The translations under genes were made by a program, and so were the position numbers. Positions 11,184-22,840 of a DNA stretch of 64,000 bases are shown here, piece after piece. Positions within the stretch are counted from its first letter, which is position 1; the number at the start of each line of letters is the position of its first letter. Origin of the DNA: Polia nebulosa (Eukaryota > Arthropoda > Insecta > Lepidoptera > Noctuidae); contig OX589610.1 in the NCBI GenBank assembly GCA_951329385.1, positions 29,491,033 to 29,555,032 of the forward strand. The letters run 5' to 3'. The notes beneath the pieces are model-generated. The model was not told the DNA's origin. It searched no databases and was given only the letters and a program-made list of their open reading frames with translations.

Positions 11184-14100
11184 TTATGCGGTTTTGTTTC
11201 TCTTTATTACAACTGATGCAATTAGATTGCAATATTCCAAAAACAAGTCCCTATTTTTCCCTGTCATCAAATTAGGTACGTTTTTGGGAACCAATTCCAC
11301 GGCGAGTTTCTGCTCTGTCTCATACCGGACTTTTGCAGTTATCGGGCAATAACACAGGATGTGCAGAACCGACTCCTCAACTCCAGGTTCACAGGCGCAC
11401 GATGGATCCTCCTTACACCTGAAGCGTTTCAGGTATGAAGAGAACCCACCGTGCCCCGTGAGGACTTGCGTAGTAATACTCGTGTGAGTCATTTTGCGCA
11501 CCACGCCGTACGCCACCACCGCGTCTGGAAAAAAGATTTTTGTGCCCGAGGCAGTGAGACCCGACTTATATCTCCCGTTCCACTCATCAAGCGTTTCCGA
11601 CCGGATTCTTCGCTTGATGAATGATACGGGACACAGATCATAGTCCGGCTTCTTCTTCGACCTCAGGGCGGCCTCCTTCGCGAGCTGGTCGGCTCTCTCG
11701 TTCCCCTCCAACCCCGCGTGGGCCTTAATCCAGAACAAGGACACCTCCTTGCTCTGGAGCTTACAGTGACGTAAGGCGTCTCTGGCTTCCACGGCTAAGG
11801 GGTGGGAGGATCTCGAGTTGGTTACCGACTGAAGGGCCGCCATGGAGTCGCTGAAGATTCCGAACGTGGCCTCACCGCGCTTGAGCACCTCCCCTACTGC
11901 TCTTTGCAGGGCCAGGAGTTCAGCCTGGTAGACGGTGCAATATGACGGCAAAGCAAGCTTGAGGGTTTTCGTTTCGGTGGCGCCATTCCACAAGGATAGC
12001 GCCGCCCCAACCCTGCCCTCAATCTTGCTGCCGTCAGTGAAGATCCGCACAGCAAAATTGCTGTGGTCACGATACTGTTCCTCGTCTACCAGGCTTCCAA
12101 ACTCCAGGCTTGTCCGCTCCGCAGGATGCGGGGCCTCCAGAGCTGGGAACATGCGCTCTACCTCCCTGCCCCCCAGTATGGGCTGGGACACCCCCCTCCT
12201 GGCTTCGTAGAGCGCAGCGGCTTCCTGGACACGAAGATCGAGCGGGAGCATCCCAGTCAACACCAGGGCTGAGTTCAGGGAGACCGTGCGATATGCCCTA
12301 CACATTTTCTGTGCAATTCCCCGCTGGACGGCCCGAAGGCGCTTCATCACGCCCAACCTTTTAGCGGCCGGTGCCCAAACGCTAGCAGCGTAGAGAATGA
12401 TGGGCTCTATTGTTGCCACGTAAATGATGCGAATAACTTCCGGATGAAGCCCCCAGCTGACTTTTGCGGCTCTACACAGCCGCTTGTAGATTGCGATTGC
12501 CCTCCTGCAAACGAGTGCGACGTGGGTGTTAAAAGTTAATTTCTCGTCAATAGTAACGCCTAACAGCTTAATTTCTTTTGCTAGGCCAATGCCAATCCCC
12601 CCCATGCTCAGGCGTGGCGTGTCGTATTTCAATTTCCTGGTTATGACCATAGCTGTTGTTTTATTGGGAGCAAATTTGAGTTTGTTCTCGACACCCCACG
12701 CCAGAACATGATTGAGAGCAGCATTGGCACACTCCTCCACCTCCAGTCCGGTCTCTCCGTCAAAGACCATGACGACATCGTCCGCAAATGCCTGGATGTA
12801 GTTCCCCCTATTCTCCAACGCTTTAAGGAGTGGGTCCAGAATCAAATTCCAGAAGATTGGGCCCCCAATCGAGCCCTGGACGCAGCCCTTACCAGTGCTC
12901 CTGGCGTATTCCTCCCCACCGTACCTGATTGAGACCTTCCGGTCTCTGAGGTAACTATCTACGACCCGCCTAATGTTGATTGGACACTTCTCCTCCGCCA
13001 GACGGACTCGAATCGCAGGCCACCAGGCACTGTCGAATGCTCCCTCTATGTCTAGGGATACGAGTGTAATTATCCTTTTTTGTTCCAGTTTTTTATTTAC
13101 GTGCTGCATTAGAGCATAGAGGGAGTCTTCGGTGCTTCTTTGCGGCATGAATCCGTACTGACGGGGGCTCATCCTAGGTAAGAGGTGGAATTTTAGGCGG
13201 GCCACAAGCATTTTTTCAAAAATTTTACCCAATATAGGCAACAGTCCGATCGGCCTGTACGATTTCGGAGTAGAATAGCTCTCTTTTCCAGGCTTTCTCA
13301 GGATCACCACTGTTGCCTCCTTCCATAACATGGGAAAGAAATGGTGCTCCAGGCACTTGTTCAGGAGTCCCAGGAATAATTCCGGGTCGTCGCCTATAGC
13401 GTGATGACAAATGTCAGCAGTAAAGCCATCGGAACCAGGTGCCTTCTTTGTGTTGAAGGATTCGACCGATATTGTAAGTTCTGCCATCGTAAAAGGTGGG
13501 TCGCAAAAATCATTTTGTTCACCAGAGTTCACGTTTTCGGCTTTGATTCGAACAGATCGGTGATGAGCATTATCGTATTCCGGCAGATCTTCCGGATAGA
13601 AACTTTCCGCTAACAACTTAACGGAACCCCTCGCATCCAGCACGTCACCGTTCAGTTCCAACGGTTGGTCCTCCTCTCTACGCTGCGTCCTGCCAATCAC
13701 CCTATAAATACCTTCCCAAACCCCCTCCCTGTCTTGTTTCCCACAGAATTCCTTCCAGCTCTCGGTCTGAGCTTTGGCTGCTTCTAACTCATATTCTTCC
13801 TTCTGTTTTAGGTACTCTTTTACGACCTTCTCTCTCCGGATTGGGGCGGCACAGCGAATCCTACGCTTCTTGGTGGCGACGGATCTCTTGAGCTCGGCGA
13901 GTCTCTCGGACCACCACGGCAAAGTGAGTTCCTCTTTAACTTACAATACCGTCTGGTATTGTAAGCTTACATGCCTCGTCTATCACTTTTGTAAGGTTAT
14001 GTACTACTGTGTCTATTTTGTTTGTGTCTCTAATTTTTTCTATTTCAGTTGCTGTGATTTTATGTTCTATTTTTAATTGGCCGAATTTCCTATGAAAGTC

Positions 14101-14415
14101 GGACCAATTTGCTGTTTTGGTATTAAATTTTCTAGTGGTTCGCTCAACTTTGATGCCCTTTGATTTTTGTAAGAGGATCCCAAAACTAATGCCGTTGTGA
14201 TCCGAGCTCGTGAGTCCCTCGTCGATTCTCCAGTCGTCAATCCGGTCCAAGATGTCGTTGGAGCAAGCTGTAACATCTACGTAACTGCTGTACCGCTTTC
14301 CTCCTCGGACAGTGTCGAAGGTCGGAATTTCCCCCTGGTTCAATATGTTCAGGTGCAGCTCGCCGAGAGTTCCTGCCATCTCTTCCCCTCTGGGGTCGAC
14401 CTTCGGGCTACGCAC
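11184..14415 (-). pseudogene. ORF2 central and C-terminal parts, element C, frameshifted
   Basis: Two open stretches continue the ORF2 that enters from the fused frame at 14416-16314. The stretch 13936-14415 holds the second half of the endonuclease (DVTACS, SSDHNG). The stretch 11184-13922 (912 codons) holds reverse transcriptase (SLDIEGAFDSAWW, QGSIGGP, FADD), RNase H (FTDGSKIEG, QAEL, FSDSMAAL, HAGLEGNERADQL) and the terminal Cys/His finger. The frame breaks at 13940-13965, where a perfect 11-bp inverted repeat around GTCT replaces the sequence present in B, with a net gain of 4 bases. The same lesion occurs in E. The reverse transcriptase and RNase H motifs are intact downstream of it. 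Confidence 0.88.
13940..13965. repeat. Perfect inverted repeat causing ORF2 frameshift (C)
   Basis: Arms CTTACAATACC and GGTATTGTAAG (11 bp each) flank GTCT. B has no such palindrome here and stays in frame. The lesion is shared with E at 30050-30075. Confidence 0.9.
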
Positions 14416-16314
14416 CTAGGGGACGCCAATGCGAAGAACCCATGGTGGGGACCATGGGTTCTTCGCATTGGCGTCCCCTCCAACAATCAATCTCTTGGGA
14501 CCGACTGCAACACATATTCTCCTAAGTTGTTCTAGATAGGGTTCAATAGGCTGGTCTGGCTCAAAGTAATAGGAGACAAGCGTGATCTCCCAGGCACTGG
14601 TTCGGATTCCCACCACTGAGAAGTTGTTCGTGGTGAGTTGCGGGTACTGCTTGACCGTTAAGTCGTTGTTAAAGACAGCTATTGCCGCTTTGACAGTCCC
14701 ATCTCCTACGCCAGTGTTCTGGAAGATTCTAACGCCCCTGTGACTCCTCATTACTTTCGCTCCTGCCACGTAAGGTTCTTGAATAAGCGCCACCGCTATT
14801 CCGCGTCTCGCAGCCTCTATCAGAAGCTCGTTGGTGGCCAGCTTCTTGTGTTGGAGGTTAGCTTGCAGTACTCCATATGAGGTATTTTCCATCTGGGTGC
14901 CCCATTTTCTTCTCACCGGGCAATCGTGGCTAAACGCATTATGTTGCGTATCGTGCTCTACTTTTGAGTTCATGCAATTTCGGCAAGCTGGTGGCGCACC
15001 CGAGAGCCAATCCGGGCACTGGGGTCTCAAGTGAGGTCCACCGCAGTGTCCGCACAGGTCCGAAGGCTCCTTGCAGAACCGCTTACCGTGCCCGAAACCT
15101 AGGCAACGAGTGCATTGGACCAACGGGGTCTGGTCTTCGATCTTTACTCTCTGAAGGTCGATGTGCACGGTTCCAATTTCCACAGCCCGTCGCCAGATGG
15201 TGGGCGAGACGCTGATGATGACGTGGCTAACATGGGGGTTTCGCGTCCTTCTCCTGTATCTTACCTCGACCCTGTTTTCCCCGCTGTCGAGGCGGTCAAA
15301 GACACCCTTATTCTGATTCCTCAACGCTTTGACTATGTCTTCGTCGGTATTAACGACTAAGACGTTTCGAAGGATCAGAAGAGGGTCCTTGTTTTTGACC
15401 TCCTCCACAGTGAGGTCTACACCTTCTCTTTGAAGTCGGGTCTTAATCTGCCTCCTCTCCTCCTCGGTTTCCAGTCCTATTATTATTTTTCTGTCTTTAG
15501 CTTTTCTCACCCTTTCCACTCTAATCCACCCATCTTTGGCATTTATCGCTTTCCTGACTCGGCTAAGGACTTCGTCACCGGTCTCAGTTTCATCCTTGGA
15601 GGCAACCACAACTGAGTGCAACGTACTGCGCTTTGGCAGCGACCCTGCCGCTCGAGTTGCGGCTACACTCGCATAGGAACCCTTTTCTAGTACTTCCTTC
15701 TGGTGGTCCATCTTCTCCTTAAGCTCCTCTATTCTCTTATTACTCTCTTCTAGGAGTCTCGTATGCTGTTCCATAGCTTTTAGGATATGCCTGCTGGTAT
15801 CATTTCCTTCAGGAGAAGATGATTTGGTTGTGGGTGATTTTGGCTCTGTCACTACCGGCACATTTTTGGTAACTTTTTGCTTGGCCATCCTTAATTCTAT
15901 TTCGAGCTCCTTAACTATTTGGTACAGACAATCTGTGGCTTCAGAGATACCATTTTTAATCTCTGTTTTGGTGTTTCTGGAGCTGTTAAGGTGTAGTTTG
16001 GCCTTTGTAAGACAGGCTTTAGCCTCGGCAGTTCGGTCTGCGTATTTTGGTTTAGGCGGTGAGCATGTTTCCGGGGATCTCCTCGATGTGGCTGCATTCG
16101 CAGCTTTGCTCTCCTGTGTCAAGGCAGACTTTGTCAAAACTTTCACAGGACCGGCCCGTAACGTCCTTTCTATTCTAGAGGTAGTGGGGCTGGTTTTCGC
16201 AGCTTCCCACTCCCCTATACTACGCCTAACGTCAAGAGGGGCCACTGCCCCAGGTCTTGATGGTGACTTTTCACCGGTTTCGGTTTCCTTTGACGGCGTC
16301 CTAAAGCCAAACAT
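14416..16314 (-). pseudogene. Fused ORF1-ORF2 N-terminus, element C
   Basis: This is a single open frame of 632 codons. It begins as ORF1 (MFGFRTPSK, VRRSIGEWEA, SYASVAAT, LHSVVV, knuckles CTRCLGFGHGKRFC and CGHCGGPHLRPQC) and passes directly into ORF2 (QANLQHKK, QEPYVAG, GGDANAK). Compared with E, a 37-bp deletion removes the end of ORF1, from its DDVARSTVAYC tail through the stop codon. Since 37 is 1 mod 3 it also brings ORF2 into frame. The third knuckle keeps CRNC and the following His and Cys. The frame stops at TAG (14416-14418), at the outer edge of the fold-back duplication inside the endonuclease domain. The fusion would bypass the usual ORF1/ORF2 junction, but the endonuclease is broken. 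Confidence 0.87.
14418..14479. repeat. 29-bp fold-back inverted duplication in endonuclease region (C)
   Basis: The arm 14418-14446 is the exact reverse complement of 14451-14479, with GGGG between. E has only the right-hand copy. The insertion introduces a stop and destroys the WWGS part of the endonuclease motif. Confidence 0.92.
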
Positions 16315-18502
16315 GCTGGAGAGTATGCGTCAATAAGTTATACTAAAACGTCAATAGGGACGTTCGTCAATAGGGACGATAATAAAATTTGATAGAACTA
16401 AAGAGTCAGTTGTTCAAAAGAAACAAAACCGCAATCTTAAAACTATGGGAAATTTATAATTAATATAAATATCGTCTGTACTGAGACTCTACCTAGAGCT
16501 AGTAACTCGTGGAATCCTCAAAGGGCCTAAGATAAGCCTCTATGTCAAATTCTGGACGTAAAAACTATTTCTCAAATTTTTAGGGAGAATGGCTCTATGT
16601 AGAGCCCGTCCAATGTTGTCACCGTATAGAGCCCGCCGAGCCCAACCCAAAGACTCCAAACACGAAGCACCTAGCCCAAGGGGTTCCGGAGCTATCGCAG
16701 TACAAAATCTCCGGCTACTATCCAAGATGGCGGCCGGAAAACCGTTAAAACCTCGCGGCTCCGCAACCACCAGGCCGAATAGCGCCGCGTTTGGGCTTAT
16801 CTTAACGAGCCCGACGAGATCCACACCCTAACAATACTTTCAGGCCGAAAAAACCTCGGGCCCTGAAAAGTCCTGAAAGTTCACCAGCCAAGCAGAGAAG
16901 GGCCACCCAATGTCTACGGAACAAACCCGAGCGCTCCACGACCTCCGGTTCGGCAGTTATCCGAGTTTGAAATTTCGTTTGACAGTCCGAGAACTGTCAA
17001 AGTCAACCCCAAACCCGAGCTATCTTCCTTCCTAGAGGCCGCAGGTCGTCCGTGCTTGGACTTCCCTAAATGGGCGCGACGCGGTCTATCCGCCTGGAAC
17101 ACCTTCAGGCTGAAAAATTTTTAGGTCCTGAAAACCCCTGAAAAGGCACCAGCCAGGTAGGGGAGGTCAGGCCGAAGCCCCAGAAGAAAACCCGAACGCT
17201 CCACGACCCCCGGTTCGGGAGTTACACGGGTCCGAAAAAGAATTTGACAGTTCAGGAACTGTCAAAGTCAATCCCAAACCCGGGCTATCTTCCCTTCCAA
17301 TGGTCGTAGAACGTCCGTGCTTGGGTTTATTCGGCCCGTCTCAACCCGCTCTAGCGTGCAAGGTGGTTTTCAGGATCCTGAAAACCGACAGCACCAAAGT
17401 GCCTGAAAATGGGCAGACAGGATGGGTATTGCCCTTCCCTACACAGCCAAGAAAACCGCAGCTTTCCAAGTCTAGCGAGTCCGGAGCTATGTTAGGCGAA
17501 AGCTTTTCAAGATGGCGCCCAAAATGGCTGCCGTTTGTGTATTCTTGCCCCCGGTAGACCAAAAGTGGTCGAGTTTGGGCTCCTTGGATTGGGCTTGAAG
17601 AGTCCAATCTAGATCTTGCAAAACTACCCTTGAAAAGCCAACCCCCGATTTTTAAACGTCAAGAAACACCTTAAATTTAACACAAATAACTGCTGCGTAA
17701 AAACAACATACTAAAAACAGAAAAAACTTACAGATACTTATAAAACTAGCTAAATCTAATTTTTTGGTAGTGGCTCCGGAGATATTAAGCCCCTTTTCAG
17801 CTACCCTCGTGTCAACCCCTTTTTTTCAAAAAATCATAGATCGAAAACTATAAAAGATATAAACCTGAAATTTTGCAAGTACTTAGGAACTATGAATACC
17901 TTCCTATTGCCAAACTAAAAATGAGGGGTCATCGCGACAAATAATTAAATATTGAATTTTGAAAAATTTGAAAAATTTAAAAACTCTATATCTCCGAAAC
18001 TACCCCACCTTTTTCGGTGATTGAAGCGGCGCCTCGATGGACTCGGCGCTGTGTCACGAAGCCGCTCGACGGTGTTCTCCGCACTCAACCGGAACTGGTG
18101 GCACGTGGCCACGTTGTGAGTGGTTTTTCCCGATTTCCTCCAAGCGCGTGGCCCGGAAAAATCGGGAAACAGGTCTAGGTTGTAGGTGACGCCGAGACGC
18201 GTCGTTCGACACCAAAAAATGTATATGTTGTCGATCTCCTTTCCACAGCGTATTTAATTAAAGTTTTTAAAATTTAACTTTTTGCACTTTTTCGCACATA
18301 ACTTTTTTTTCCAGAGCACTCACAACCGCGTTCCTTTCACCATTCGCTAGCTTGTCTTATTCCGCACACTTTGATAGTAAACTCGACTTAAATCGGTTAA
18401 AAAATACCAGTTTTACGGAATTTTTAGTGAATTTTTTAAAACTTTCAAGCGCGGAGCAGACTTGGAAACGTGTGCTCGTCGCGGGGGGAAGCCGCGGACT
18501 CT
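16315..18502 (-). promoter_or_regulatory. 5' UTR of element C, about 2.2 kb
   Basis: No coding frame is convincing. The order of motifs from ORF1 outward is: GTCAATAGGGACG repeats (about 16348-16380), hairpin GGCTCTA-TG-TAGAGCC (16591-16606), two TTTGACAG..CTGTCAAA palindromes 265 bases apart (16978-17001 and 17243-17266), the 20-bp palindrome GTTTTCAGGATCCTGAAAAC (17366-17385), and a double E-box with one arm mutated (18102-18115, CACGTGGCCACGTT). The two TTTGACAG palindromes lie in tandem copies of a roughly 265-bp module. A third module copy carries the 20-bp palindrome. Confidence 0.6.
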
Positions 18503-18551
18503 GGTTAGGTTAGGTTAGGTTAGGTTAGGTTAGGTTAGGTTAGGTTAGGTT

Positions 18552-18555
<4 letters not shown>
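18503..18555 (+). repeat. TTAGG telomere repeats between C and D (about 10 units)
   Basis: A uniform GGTTAGG array separates the 5' end of C from the poly(T) of D. Confidence 0.95.
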
Positions 18556-18614
<59 letters not shown>

Positions 18615-19111
18615 CTGGACTAGTTCCGCCAACTGAATTGGCGCCTATTTAACGCTTATCCTCATCCATACAAGTTCTCGCAATACATTCCTCTCGTACT
18701 TTCATGCTACATACTATTTCTTTCTTGTATCCATCACCTTTTATCCTTTCTGCGGGTGGGATTCCCACATTTACTACTTCCTATACTACCTATGCTTTAT
18801 TTCTTATTTATACTTTCTTAGGGAAAATAATTTAACACAATTCGGTTTTTATTCATACTAGGGAAATAATTTGAAAACACTTTGTTTTATTTACATTACT
18901 GTCTTAACTTACACATACATCTATCTTAAAATCTACTTACTATTTTCTACTTTAACTTACAATTCTTACATTATACGCTTATCCTTAACAACTAAACACA
19001 TGTTTTGTTCACTTAACTTACTGCTTATACTAATTACAAGTTTGTGCGCTTATAGTCTATGTTTGCATGAACTATATATATACAATATAATATGAAACAT
19101 AGTTTTATAAT
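18555..19111 (-). other. 3' UTR and poly(A) of element D
   Basis: The A tract (18555-18614 on the complement) is about 60 long. The end hairpin has arms CGCCAA (18627-18632) and TTGGCG (18638-18643) with a 5-nt loop. The shared block AGTTCTCGCAATACATTCC begins at about 18673 and GTGGGATTCCCAC lies near 18756. The rest is AT-rich with no gene seen. Confidence 0.72.
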
Positions 19112-22100
19112 CTAATTTTTATTTTTACTTATTACTCTTTTAGCTATACTCTCGCAGTAGGCTATAAATGTGTTCCGGTTTTTACTTAACATTATCTCTG
19201 CCACGTTCCCTCTATGCAGTTCTATACCCAGATCCTGTTCCAGATTGTAACGATCTTTCGCATATATTGGACACTCTAGAATAATATGCGGGACAGATTC
19301 GGCAATGTCCGGATCGCAGGTGCACGATGGGCTCTCCTTACACCTGAAGCGATTCAAGTATTCTGAGAACCCACCGTGCCCCGTTAGAACCTGCGTGAGT
19401 ACGCCTGTCGGCCTCACCCGTTGTACAATACGATAAGCCGCTTTGGCGTCCGGAAGGAACATCTTCGTCACCGAGGCCGTCTCGCCCGACACATATCTCC
19501 GGTTCCATTCATCAAGCGAATCCAAACGGATTTGTCGCTTGATGTATGAAACCGGACACAGGTCATAGTCCGGCTTCCTCCGTGACGACAACGCCGCCTC
19601 CTTAGCCAGCTCGTCCGCACGCTCATTCCCCGGCAAGCCCGCGTGGGCTTTGACCCAGAAGAAAGCGACAACTTTATTCTGGTCCAACGCTTGAGCCAAA
19701 TTCGCTCTTGCGCGGACCGCCAGAGGGTGGAGAGAGCCATGGCTTGCCAACGTCTGCAATGCTGCCATTGAGTCGCTGTACAAGCCATAGCTCGTCTCTT
19801 TGCGTTTGAGGATCACGTCCGTTGCTTTACAAATGGCCAGTAGTTCCGCCTGGTAGACAGTGCAGTACGCGGCAAGGCTAAGTTTGAGGTTCTGGATTTC
19901 ACCCTCATTATCCCACAGGGATAATGCGGCTCCGACCTTCCCCTCAATCTTGCTGCCGTCAGTGAATATTCGCACTGCCTGCACATTCTGACTGTCCACA
20001 AGTTGTTGGTCTGCCAGGCACACGAACTCCAGAGCCATTTGCTTGGCAGGGTGAGACGTCTCTGCAAATCTTACCATACTCTCAATCTCCCGATCTCCTG
20101 GCACAAACCGGGATGACCCTCTCCTTGCCTCATACAGGGCGGCTGCCTCTTGTATGCGAAGGTCCAGAGGCAGTATCCCGGCCAGCACCAGCGCCGAGTT
20201 CAGCGAGACTGTACGGTAAGACTTGCAGAGCTTCTGGACGAATCCTCGTTGGACAGAGCCTAGCTTCCCTCGTATGCCCAGCTTCTTCGTAGCGGGAGCC
20301 CAGGCTCCAGCCGCGTACGTAATGATTGGTTCGATAGTGGCAGTGTATATTATGCGTATAATTTCCCTGTTTAGCCCCCAACTAACCTTTGCTGCACGTG
20401 CAAGCTGCTTGTATATTTCTGCCGCCTTCTTGCAGACGTTGGTAGTGTGCTCGTTAAATGTTAGGTTGTCGTCGATGGTCAGACCCAGCAGCTTCATACT
20501 CCTCACCATACCGATGTCGACCCCGGCCATGCTCAGAATTGGGGTGTCGTACTTAAGCTTGTTGGTTATGAGCATCGCACAGGTTTTGTGCGGTGCAAAC
20601 CTCAACTTATTTCGGACGCCCCAACTCTGAACATGGGCGAGGGCTGCATTGGCGGTTCTGGAGACTTCAACCGCTGTGTCTCCATCAACGACCAAAACAA
20701 TGTCGTCCGCAAAAGCCTGCACGTACAATCCCATCCCCTCCAAATCCTTCAATAGTGGGTCCAGCAGAAGGTTCCAAAGGATGGGACCACCAATTGACCC
20801 TTGAACACAGCCTTTGTTTGTTTCTCTCGTGCATTCCTCCCCAGCATACCTTACCCTTACCTTTCTGCTGTCGAGGTAGCTATCTAGCAGCCTCCTGATG
20901 TTTACCGGGCAATTTTCCTCTGCCAGCCTGACTTTGATAGCCGGCCACCAGGCGCTATCGAAGGCACCCTCTATATCCAATGACACCAGGACAATTAGCT
21001 TCTTCAGCCTCAACTTGTCCTGTACGTGATTTATTAGAGTATAGAGGGCGTCCTCGGTGCTCTTCTGGGGCATAAAGCCAAACTGACGAGTACTAAGCCG
21101 CGGCACGAGCTGCCATTTAATCCTTGCTACTACCATCCTCTCCAGGACCTTCCCCAAGACCGGCAGGAGACCTATCGGTCTGTATGACTTGGGGTTCATG
21201 TAGTCTTCCTTGCCCGGTTTTCTGAGGACCACCACCGCTGCCTCTTTCCAGATGTCCGGGAAATGTGCCAATTCTAGGCATTTGTTGTACAGGGCAAGGA
21301 ACGCGTCCAGGTCCTGGTAGATCGCTCGACTGCAGATGTCCGACGTGAAACCATCCACTCCGGGGGCTTTTTTGGGGTTGAAGCGCTCCACGGCTGTCTT
21401 CAGCTCCAGCGGTGTAAATGATGGGTCAAGATATTCATCTTGACGCCATTCATTTACCCGACTGGCTGCTTCCCTGGTAAGCCTGTGGTCATTGTTATCT
21501 TCTTCCGCTGTGTCCTTCGGGTAAAATGTGTCGGCGAGTAAGGCTGCCGATTCTTTCGGGTTTAGGAATGCACCATCGCTAGTTAGGGTCATTTCCTCTT
21601 GTCTCCTGGTGGTCCCTCTGATGACTCTATAAATCCCCTCCCATATGGTTTCTCCATCTTGTTTTTCGCAAAATCCTTTCCAGCTGGCTATTTGGGCTTT
21701 CTTGGCTTGGCACTCATATTCCTCTTTAGCTTTCAGGTACTCGTCTACGACCATCGCTCGGCGGACCGGTGCGGCGTTGCGGACACGGTTTTTCTTCGTA
21801 CGAACCTCCTTCTTTTTCGCTGCGAGTTCCTCGGACCACCACGGAATAGTAATTCTTGTTTTACAACTTATTTTCGGAATCGCCTCTTCACAGGCTTTCT
21901 CAATGACGTTTTTGTACCTTATAACTAATTTTTCAAGTTCCTGTTTGTTGTCTATTTGTTTTATAAAATCTAGCGTTATATTATTCTCAATTTTGTTTTC
22001 CCCCAATTTCCTATTAAATGTTTCCCAATTTGCCTTTCTAGTGTTGTATTTCCGTGTCGTTCTGATAATATGAATACCTTTATCCCTCTTTAATTTTAAA

Positions 22101-22840
22101 TCAAATAATATTGTATTGTGGTCCGAGCTCGTCGCCCCTGTGTCAAGCCGCCAGCCGTCTACCATGTCAAGAAGCTCGAGCGAACACGCCGTGACGTCCA
22201 CATGGCTTTTGTAAACAACGCCGCCTCTCACTACGTAAAAGGTCGGCGTGTTGCCAGTATTCAGTACCTGAAGCTCCAACTCTTCAAGGGTCCCGGACAT
22301 CTCTTCTCCCCTGGGGTCTTCTATGGTGCTTCCCCACCAGGTACTCTTCGCGTTTGCGTCTCCGCCTATTAACAGTAGTCCGGTGCCCAATTCCAACTTA
22401 ATATTAGTCAGCTGATCCAGGTAAGGCCCTATGGGTTGGCTCGGCCCGAAGTAATAGGAGACTACTGCGATTTCCCAGGCTTTGGTCCGGATTCCCACCA
22501 CAACGATGTCGTTAGTGGTGAGTTTCGGGTACGGGATGACATCCAAGTCATCATCAAAGACGGCTATTGCCGCCCTTACCGTCCCACTTCCTTCAACCTC
22601 GCACTGGTAGATTCTCGCACCCCGGTAGCTCCTCATACTCCTAGCCCCCCCCACATAAGGTTCCTGAATCAGTGCCCATGCGAGTTTACGCTCACTGGCC
22701 TCTAAAAAGAGTTCGGTGGTCGCCAGTTCCTTCCTTTGTAAGTTGGCTTGGGCTACTGTATATCTTCCGGTTGGGGTGCCTGCCCTTTCGCCAGTATCCA
22801 CCTTAGCAGTACGCAACCCTGGCTCTAGCCAGTACCTCAC
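19112..22840 (-). CDS. ORF2 (endonuclease-reverse transcriptase-RNase H), element D
   Basis: This is an intact frame of 1,242 codons. The AP-type endonuclease, which should nick the telomere repeat, spans about residues 28-250: QANLQR (31), QEPYVGG (59), GGDANAKSTWWGS (159), DVTAC (215), SSDHN (238). Reverse transcriptase spans about 485-790: KAPGVDGFT, YRPIGLLPVLGK (553), FGFMPQKSTEDAL, SLDIEGAFDSAWW (620), GCVQGSIGGP (677), FADD (710). RNase H spans about 955-1080: D961 in FTDGSK, E999 in QAEL, D1023 in YSDS, and HAG..NERAD ending at D1076. A Cys/His finger follows near 1167-1190. The 5' codon drawn is GTG inside the ORF1 overlap. The true N-terminus is uncertain because ORF2 lies +1 to ORF1 and may be reached by recoding. 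The protein should prime reverse transcription on the GGTT 3' end. Confidence 0.92.
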   Translation of the reverse strand: MRYWLEPGLRTAKVDTGERAGTPTGRYTVAQANLQRKELATTELFLEASERKLAWALIQEPYVGGARSMRSYRGARIYQCEVEGSGTVRAAIAVFDDDLDVIPYPKLTTNDIVVVGIRTKAWEIAVVSYYFGPSQPIGPYLDQLTNIKLELGTGLLLIGGDANAKSTWWGSTIEDPRGEEMSGTLEELELQVLNTGNTPTFYVVRGGVVYKSHVDVTACSLELLDMVDGWRLDTGATSSDHNTILFDLKLKRDKGIHIIRTTRKYNTRKANWETFNRKLGENKIENNITLDFIKQIDNKQELEKLVIRYKNVIEKACEEAIPKISCKTRITIPWWSEELAAKKKEVRTKKNRVRNAAPVRRAMVVDEYLKAKEEYECQAKKAQIASWKGFCEKQDGETIWEGIYRVIRGTTRRQEEMTLTSDGAFLNPKESAALLADTFYPKDTAEEDNNDHRLTREAASRVNEWRQDEYLDPSFTPLELKTAVERFNPKKAPGVDGFTSDICSRAIYQDLDAFLALYNKCLELAHFPDIWKEAAVVVLRKPGKEDYMNPKSYRPIGLLPVLGKVLERMVVARIKWQLVPRLSTRQFGFMPQKSTEDALYTLINHVQDKLRLKKLIVLVSLDIEGAFDSAWWPAIKVRLAEENCPVNIRRLLDSYLDSRKVRVRYAGEECTRETNKGCVQGSIGGPILWNLLLDPLLKDLEGMGLYVQAFADDIVLVVDGDTAVEVSRTANAALAHVQSWGVRNKLRFAPHKTCAMLITNKLKYDTPILSMAGVDIGMVRSMKLLGLTIDDNLTFNEHTTNVCKKAAEIYKQLARAAKVSWGLNREIIRIIYTATIEPIITYAAGAWAPATKKLGIRGKLGSVQRGFVQKLCKSYRTVSLNSALVLAGILPLDLRIQEAAALYEARRGSSRFVPGDREIESMVRFAETSHPAKQMALEFVCLADQQLVDSQNVQAVRIFTDGSKIEGKVGAALSLWDNEGEIQNLKLSLAAYCTVYQAELLAICKATDVILKRKETSYGLYSDSMAALQTLASHGSLHPLAVRARANLAQALDQNKVVAFFWVKAHAGLPGNERADELAKEAALSSRRKPDYDLCPVSYIKRQIRLDSLDEWNRRYVSGETASVTKMFLPDAKAAYRIVQRVRPTGVLTQVLTGHGGFSEYLNRFRCKESPSCTCDPDIAESVPHIILECPIYAKDRYNLEQDLGIELHRGNVAEIMLSKNRNTFIAYCESIAKRVISKNKN

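Larger units (their letters stand above)
10540..18502 (-). mobile_element. Element C, TRAS-like LINE with ORF1-ORF2 fusion and fold-back lesions
   Basis: This element runs from poly(T) at 10540-10566 to the 5' end GCCGCGGACTCTGG at 18502. It is nearly identical to element E over its whole length, including UTRs, yet differs at discrete lesions: a 37-bp deletion at about 14900, an inverted duplication at 14418-14479, and absence of the 10-bp duplication seen in E. C and E are therefore separate copies rather than one sequence assembled twice. Both share the palindromic frameshift at 13940-13965. Confidence 0.88.

Noticed and set aside
13936..13965. Frameshift region of C/E as an intron (GTAAGT present)
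   Set aside because: The net gain is 4 bases and there is no branch or acceptor sequence; removing an intron would not restore the frame.
14418..14479. Inverted repeat as terminal repeats of a DNA transposon
   Set aside because: The spacer is only 4 bases and one arm matches normal ORF2 sequence, so it is a local fold-back duplication.
18555..18614. Poly(T) runs as Pol III terminators or simple repeats
   Set aside because: Each lies at the junction of a LINE 3' end with GGTT and is the complement of the poly(A) tail.
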